Shown piece by piece: positions 60,013 to 64,000 of a stretch of 64,000 nucleotides of DNA. The first letter of the stretch is position 1; every line of letters starts with the position of its first letter. Made by a program: the position numbers and the translations under genes. The notes below the pieces were generated by a model. That model was given only the letters and a program-made list of their open reading frames with translations, was not told the DNA's origin and ran no database searches. The DNA is from an uncultured Actinomycetes bacterium (GTDB taxonomy: Bacteria; Actinomycetota; Actinomycetes; Nanopelagicales; Nanopelagicaceae): assembly GCA_903822425.1 (NCBI GenBank), contig CAIJOY010000018.1:62001-126000 (forward strand), given 5' to 3'.

Positions 60013-60120
60013 TAGTATCCTTTCGCGCAGACCAGTGCTGTAGGCACTGCAAAGAGGAGCCGCCGCTCCCACCTTCATCACTTCGGTGAGTTGGTATGTC
60101 GAAGCCCTTTCTCAGGGTTT
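60013..60120 (+). promoter_or_regulatory. infC promoter and structured leader (four hairpins)
   Basis: -10 TAGTAT at 60013-60018, transcription start inferred near 60026, giving a leader of about 160 bases before infC. Four consecutive hairpins: CAGTGC/GCACTG (60033-60049), GGAGC/GCTCC (60056-60069), TCAC-TTCG-GTGA (60078-60089, UUCG tetraloop), AAGCCCT/AGGGTTT (60102-60120). GCGGTGC followed by TTTTT at 60124-60135 could pair with GCACTGC at 60044-60050 as an alternative fold. Position suggests autogenous control of the infC-rpmI-rplT operon. Confidence 0.55.
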
Positions 60121-60184
60121 CTCGCGGTGCTTTTTCTTGCAGCGGCTACAAAACTGACAAGCCAGCAACCGTGAAGGAGTTTTT

Positions 60185-60769
60185 ATCACAACTGAAGCCC
60201 GCATCAATGATCGCATTCGCGTCCCTGAAGTTCGTCTCATCGGTCCAACCGCTGAACAAATTGGGGTCGTAGATATCGATACAGCGCTGCGAATGGCAGA
60301 TGAAGTCGGTCTTGATCTTGTCGAGATCGCCCCAGATGCCGTTCCACCCGTGTGCAAAATAATGGATTTCGGAAAATATAAGTACGAGATCGCACAAAAA
60401 GCACGCGAAGCGCGACAGAACCAAACCCACATTGTGGTCAAAGAGGTTCGGATGCGACCAAAGATTGAAGCTCACGATTATGAGACCAAGCGGAATCATA
60501 TTGAGAAGTTTCTACGAGGTGGCGACAAAGTAAAGATAACAATGCAATTTCGCGGTCGTGAGCAAACTCGACCAGAGTTGGGATACAAGTTGTTGCAACG
60601 TCTTGCAGAAGACATTGCAGCATTTGGATTCATTGAATTTGCGCCTAAACAAGAAGGCCGCAATATGACGATGGTGTTAGGTCCTACAAAGCGTAAGACC
60701 GAAGCGGTTGCAGAACAGAAAGCGGCTCGTAAAGCAAAAGCCGCTGCTGAATCTGAAGCCGCCGAATAG
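60185..60769 (+). CDS. infC: Translation initiation factor IF-3, AUC start
   Basis: 194 aa. N domain ([56 protein letters not shown]), linker, and C domain ([54 protein letters not shown]), ending in an Ala/Lys tail. The first ATG in frame is at 60293, inside the N domain, so it cannot be the start. AAGGAG (60174-60179), five T's, then ATC at 60185 fits exactly. Non-canonical starts allow IF-3 to repress its own synthesis in E. coli. Confidence 0.92.
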   Translation: MTTEARINDRIRVPEVRLIGPTAEQIGVVDIDTALRMADEVGLDLVEIAPDAVPPVCKIMDFGKYKYEIAQKAREARQNQTHIVVKEVRMRPKIEAHDYETKRNHIEKFLRGGDKVKITMQFRGREQTRPELGYKLLQRLAEDIAAFGFIEFAPKQEGRNMTMVLGPTKRKTEAVAEQKAARKAKAAAESEAAE

Positions 60770-60801
60770 ATTTTAAGTTCCAACGAGAGGATAAGGCCCA
60801 C

Positions 60802-60999
60802 ATGCCAAAGATGAAGACGCACAGCGGTGCAAAGAAGACATTCCGTGTTACGGGTACCGGAAAGATCATGCACGAGCGAGCTGGCAAGCGCCACCTTCTT
60901 GAGCGCAAATCCTCCCGTCACACACGTCGCCTTTCCAATGATGCGACGGCGAAACCAACAACTACTTTTACAGCCAAGCGCATGCTTGGTCTGAAGTAA
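60802..60999 (+). CDS. rpmI: 50S ribosomal protein L35
   Basis: 65 aa, very basic: [20 protein letters not shown], then [16 protein letters not shown]. Family length and order infC-rpmI-rplT are canonical. GAGAGGATAAGG lies ahead of the ATG. Confidence 0.98.
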   Translation: MPKMKTHSGAKKTFRVTGTGKIMHERAGKRHLLERKSSRHTRRLSNDATAKPTTTFTAKRMLGLK

Positions 61000-61011
61000 G
61001 GAGCGCCCTAA

Positions 61012-61374
61012 ATGGCAAGAGTCAAACGTGGCGTCCATGCCGCTAAGAAGCGTCGCACAACATTGGAACGTGCTGCTGGTTACCGCGGTCAACGTTCCCG
61101 TCTCTATGCGAAAGCAAAAGAGCAACTCACCCACTCGATGGTGTATGCATTTAATGACCGCAAAGACAAGAAGGGCGACTTTCGTCAACTGTGGATTCAG
61201 CGAATTAATGCAGCAAGCCGCGAAAATGGTCTTACCTACAACCGTTTCATTCAAGGCTTGAAGGCAGCCGGTGTCGAAGTCGACCGCCGCGTTCTTTCAG
61301 AGCTTGCTACCCACGAACCAGAAACTTTCAAAACACTGGTTGAGGTTGCTCGTAAAAGCCTTTTAGCTAAGTAA
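61012..61374 (+). CDS. rplT: 50S ribosomal protein L20
   Basis: 120 aa: [37 protein letters not shown], and [20 protein letters not shown]. In other bacteria L20 represses its operon by binding the leader or an internal site. GTAAGGAG is upstream. Its terminator appears to lie within the next gene. Confidence 0.98.
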   Translation: MARVKRGVHAAKKRRTTLERAAGYRGQRSRLYAKAKEQLTHSMVYAFNDRKDKKGDFRQLWIQRINAASRENGLTYNRFIQGLKAAGVEVDRRVLSELATHEPETFKTLVEVARKSLLAK

Positions 61375-61382
61375 AACCCTAA

Positions 61383-62171
61383 ATGATCGAGAGCCTTCAC
61401 TCGCCGCACATCGCGCGAGTGAAGGCTCTTTTAGGTTCAAGAGGAAAAAAAGAGCGACGAGAATCTGGTTCCTTCATCGCAGAGGGATTGCAATTTTTGC
61501 GAGAAGCTCTTCCTAAGGATTCGGTACCGGAGATTGAAACTCTCTACCTCACTACTTCGGGCCGACTCAAAATCGCCGCGGAAGGCCTCTCAATAAACCA
61601 TCTTGAAACTGTGGATGTGAGTGATGCAGTGATGGGTGCGATGGGAGAGACCGTGACACCGCAAGGAATTCTTGCGGTTTGTCGCACTCCTATCAATGAA
61701 TTATCTCAAATTAAAATAACGACGAATTCAAAATTTGTGTACCTGCACGAAATTCAAGATCCTGGGAATGCAGGAACCATTCTGAGGAGTGCAGACGCTA
61801 CTGGTTTTTCAGGTGTGATTACCTCTCCCAGCAGTGTCGATATCTACTCTCCAAAAGTGGTAAGAGCCAGCGCCGGGTCGCTCTGGCATATTCCCGTGTA
61901 TGAGCGGGTAGAACTTGCAGAGTTGATACAACTCTGGCCAAATGAAAGTATTTTTGCACTGAGCGCCGATGGCCCAGAATCCTTACTGGAGCTCGTATCA
62001 CCTTCGCCATCATTATGGATATTTGGCAATGAAGCCCGTGGAATCAGTGATGTGCAACCTCATCCACGAATAAAAAAAGTACATATTCCCATGCCTGGTA
62101 ATGCCGAGAGCCTGAATTTAGCTGCAGCAGCAGCAATCGTTCTCTTCCGTGTTACTTCCGCCTCTTCCTAA
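61383..62171 (+). CDS. SpoU-family 23S rRNA/tRNA 2'-O-methyltransferase
   Basis: 262 aa. N-terminal substrate-binding part (SPHIARVKALL, FIAEGLQFLREAL) and a C-terminal SPOUT knot with the motifs LHEIQDPGNAGTILRSADATG, LWIFGNEARGI and IPMPGNAESLNLAAAAAIVLF. Corresponds to the RlmB/TsnR-like gene that follows rplT in actinobacteria. The target base is not determinable. The first 15 codons double as one half and loop of a 14-bp hairpin; no ribosome site is visible before ATG 61383. Confidence 0.93.
   Translation: MIESLHSPHIARVKALLGSRGKKERRESGSFIAEGLQFLREALPKDSVPEIETLYLTTSGRLKIAAEGLSINHLETVDVSDAVMGAMGETVTPQGILAVCRTPINELSQIKITTNSKFVYLHEIQDPGNAGTILRSADATGFSGVITSPSSVDIYSPKVVRASAGSLWHIPVYERVELAELIQLWPNESIFALSADGPESLLELVSPSPSLWIFGNEARGISDVQPHPRIKKVHIPMPGNAESLNLAAAAAIVLFRVTSASS
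61390..61432 (+). terminator. Terminator-like hairpin inside the methyltransferase start
   Basis: AGAGCCTTCACTCG (61390-61403) pairs perfectly over 14 bp with 61416-61429; the loop itself can form CGC/GCG; TTTT covers 61429-61432. It begins 16 bases after the rplT stop and seven bases into the next gene. It has the form of the infC-rpmI-rplT terminator. Confidence 0.75.
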
Positions 62172-62181
62172 GCCCAGACAG

Positions 62182-62194
62182 TAGACTCCACTAC
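62182..62194 (+). promoter_or_regulatory. Leaderless-type -10 box before pheS
   Basis: TAGACT at 62182-62187, seven bases, ATG 62195. It lies in the 23-base gap after the methyltransferase gene; no Shine-Dalgarno sequence. Confidence 0.55.
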
Positions 62195-63205
62195 ATGAGT
62201 TCTTTGCAAGATCTCCCGCTATGGGTTTCAGAGGCTAAAAAAAGTATTGAAAGTGCCTCGACCTTGGAGGAGTTGAAATCAGCGCGCATAACTCATTCTG
62301 GCGATAAGTCACCTATTGCCCTTGCAAGTAGGGCTCTAGGGTCCATGGCGTCAGATGAGCGTGCATCGGTGGGTAAAGTGATTGGCGATGCTAAATCGGC
62401 AGTTGCTCAGATGATTGCTGAAAGAACTCAAGTGTTGGAAGATCAAAGAGATGCTCGCGTCTTACTTGAAGAAGTAGTGGACATCACCTTACCCGCAACT
62501 CGCTCACATCGCGGGGGATTGCATCCCATTACAATTTTGAAAAACGAAATTAACGATTTCTTTATTGCCCAAGGATATTCGGTAGCTGAGGGACCTGAAC
62601 TCGAAGCAGAGTGGTTAAATTTTGATGCGTTAAATATCCCAGCGGACCATCCGGCACGAACGATGCAAGATACTTTTTTCGTGGAACCATTAGAAGCTCA
62701 CTTGGTATTACGAACCCATACATCCCCAGTGCAAATTCGTACAATGTTGGAGAATCAACCCCCTATATATGTTATTTGCCCAGGTCGAACTTTTCGCGCC
62801 GATGAGCTTGATGCAACCCATACACCTGTTTTCCATCAAGTTGAAGGTTTAGTTGTAGATCGTGGAATTACTATGGCTCACCTGAAGGGAACTCTCGATC
62901 TTTTTGCTCGTAAAATGTTTGGCGAAGAAGCTAAAACTCGATTACGCCCCTCGTTTTTTCCTTTTACTGAACCGAGCGCCGAAGTAGATGTTTTCTTCAA
63001 TGGGCGATGGATTGAGTGGGGTGGATGCGGCATGGTAAATACAAAAGTATTGGCAGCATGCGGTATTGACTCCGATGAATTTAGCGGTTTTGCTTTTGGA
63101 ATGGGTTTAGAAAGAACTCTGATGGTACGACATGGCATCACAGATATGCATGACATCGTCGAGGGCGACCTACGTTTCAGCCGTGCATTCGGAATTGGTT
63201 TGTAA
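62195..63205 (+). CDS. pheS: Phenylalanyl-tRNA synthetase alpha subunit
   Basis: Class II synthetase catalytic subunit, 336 aa. N-terminal coiled coil (about 1-90), then HPITILKNEINDFFIAQGYSVAEGPELEAEW in part, motif 2 around VICPGRTFRADELDATHTPVFHQVEG, and motif 3 GFAFGMGLERTLMVRHGI. TAATG overlap with pheT, its obligate partner in the (alpha-beta)2 enzyme. Confidence 0.98.
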   Translation: MSSLQDLPLWVSEAKKSIESASTLEELKSARITHSGDKSPIALASRALGSMASDERASVGKVIGDAKSAVAQMIAERTQVLEDQRDARVLLEEVVDITLPATRSHRGGLHPITILKNEINDFFIAQGYSVAEGPELEAEWLNFDALNIPADHPARTMQDTFFVEPLEAHLVLRTHTSPVQIRTMLENQPPIYVICPGRTFRADELDATHTPVFHQVEGLVVDRGITMAHLKGTLDLFARKMFGEEAKTRLRPSFFPFTEPSAEVDVFFNGRWIEWGGCGMVNTKVLAACGIDSDEFSGFAFGMGLERTLMVRHGITDMHDIVEGDLRFSRAFGIGL

Positions 63206-64000
63206 TGCGCGCCCCATTGTCATGGCTCAAGGAATATGTTGATATCCCAAAGACAATCTCAGCCGATGACATTGCTGAGGGATTGGTTCGCGTTGGTTTT
63301 GAAGTAGAGGCAGTAGAGATAATCGGTGCGGATGTGGTTGGCCCGGTCGTAGTGGGCAGCGTCCTTTCAATCGAAGAGATCACTGAATTCAAAAAACCCA
63401 TCCGCTGGGTGAGCCTGGATTGTGGGGAGAAATCGACTCGTTTTGTTATCTGTGGTGCCACTAACTTCATGGTTGGAGATCTTGTTGCTGTCGCACTTCC
63501 TGGATCAGTACTTCCTGGTGGGTTTGCAATTGCGCAACGAGAGACTTACGGCAAGGTGAGCAATGGAATGATCTGCTCTTCCAAGGAATTAGCGTTGAGT
63601 CAAGATCATGAAGGAATCTTGGTATTGCCTCCACAATCTGGCAAACCTGGAGACGATGCGCTGAAACTTTTGGAAACTTCAGACGTAATTTTTGATATCG
63701 CCGTAAATCCAGATCGTGGATATGCCCTTTCGATGCGCGGTATTGCGCGCGAAATTGCCGGTTCACTGGGATTAGTTTTTGAAGATCCTGCATCCCAAGT
63801 CGCTCTAGATGATTTTGCTCCAACAAAAAAAGGCGTTCAAGTTCATATCGATGATGCCAGTGCGGTATCAGTAATTTATATCCGCACTTTTGATAATTTT
63901 GATTCACAGGCAAGTTCTCCTGTATGGATGCGTAGGCGAATCGAAAAATGTGGGATGCGATCTATTTCCCTTGCTGTGGACATCACTAACTACGTCATGC
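63205..64000 (+). CDS. pheT: Phenylalanyl-tRNA synthetase beta subunit, 3' truncated by window edge
   Basis: First 265 residues of about 800. Starts MRAPLSWLKEYVDIP; EMAP/OB tRNA-binding domain (about 38-150: VVGSVLSIEEI, RFVICGATNFMVGDLVAVALPGS in part, SNGMICSSKELAL), then the start of the B3/B4 region (FDIAVNPDRGYALSMRGIAREIAG, ISLAVDITNYVM). The reading frame is open to the edge. ATG 63205 overlaps the pheS stop. Confidence 0.98.
   Translation, partial: MRAPLSWLKEYVDIPKTISADDIAEGLVRVGFEVEAVEIIGADVVGPVVVGSVLSIEEITEFKKPIRWVSLDCGEKSTRFVICGATNFMVGDLVAVALPGSVLPGGFAIAQRETYGKVSNGMICSSKELALSQDHEGILVLPPQSGKPGDDALKLLETSDVIFDIAVNPDRGYALSMRGIAREIAGSLGLVFEDPASQVALDDFAPTKKGVQVHIDDASAVSVIYIRTFDNFDSQASSPVWMRRRIEKCGMRSISLAVDITNYVM

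Noticed and set aside
60096-60290. Possible small upstream reading frame overlapping the infC start
   Set aside because: ATG 60096 lacks a convincing ribosome site and the product has no recognisable pattern; the frame crosses the hairpins. Kept only as a remote leader-peptide possibility.

Overview
The window is a gene-dense stretch of an actinobacterial chromosome with a moderate-to-low G+C content by eye. The lineage call rests on Actinomycetota markers: RbpA, WhiA, PriA in the his operon, an ANTAR response regulator after pyk, a FabG-InhA pair, a SufR-SufBD-Rieske-SufC-SufS-SufU-SufT operon and the uvrC-rapZ-yvcK-whiA block. Genes overlap or nearly abut, the longest gap is about 215 bp, and there are no insertion sequences, phage genes or CRISPR arrays. 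This fits a streamlined free-living actinobacterium; the freshwater acI/Nanopelagicales group is my best guess, as an inference. From memory of gene orders in Mycobacterium tuberculosis and Streptomyces, almost the whole window is conserved backbone in compact form.

Layout. 1-10094 (+): end of the histidine operon (hisB, hisH, priA, hisF, hisI) running straight into trpE-small membrane protein-trpC-trpB-trpA, then a MauE-like membrane protein, a DsbA-like thioredoxin, lgt and a VIT/CCC1 transporter. 10216-18320 (+): gltB-gltD, pyk, a tRNA gene with a CAA anticodon, and the ANTAR response regulator. 18474-23576 (+): a five-gene branched-chain-type amino-acid ABC importer. 23580-28000: a hotdog thioesterase (-), polA (+), an MFS transporter (-). 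27996-36952 (+): rpsA, coaE and the nucleotide-excision repair genes uvrB-uvrA-uvrC. 36986-43573 (+): rapZ-yvcK-whiA, gap-pgk-tpiA, secG, rbpA. 43570-49130 (-): ctaA-tkt-tal-pgi. 49260-55558 (+): Suf iron-sulfur assembly operon. 55562-59969: ABC exporter (+), SURF1 and DUF3099 (-), fabG-fabI (+). 60185-64000 (+): infC-rpmI-rplT, a SpoU rRNA methyltransferase, pheS and the start of pheT.

The genes cover amino-acid synthesis and uptake, glutamate assimilation, lower glycolysis and the non-oxidative pentose phosphate pathway, cytochrome oxidase maturation (CtaA, SURF1), Fe-S assembly, DNA repair and translation. I see no new multi-gene accessory system. The most interesting signals are in expression control: a repeated TANNNT-N6/7-start arrangement implying leaderless mRNAs for many genes; a short-variable-arm tRNA with a Leu(CAA) anticodon that directly abuts the next start codon; an infC leader with four consecutive hairpins and a non-canonical AUC start; a terminator-like hairpin inside the first codons of the rRNA methyltransferase gene; a strong hairpin between livK and livH; and a long interrupted palindrome between ctaA and sufR.
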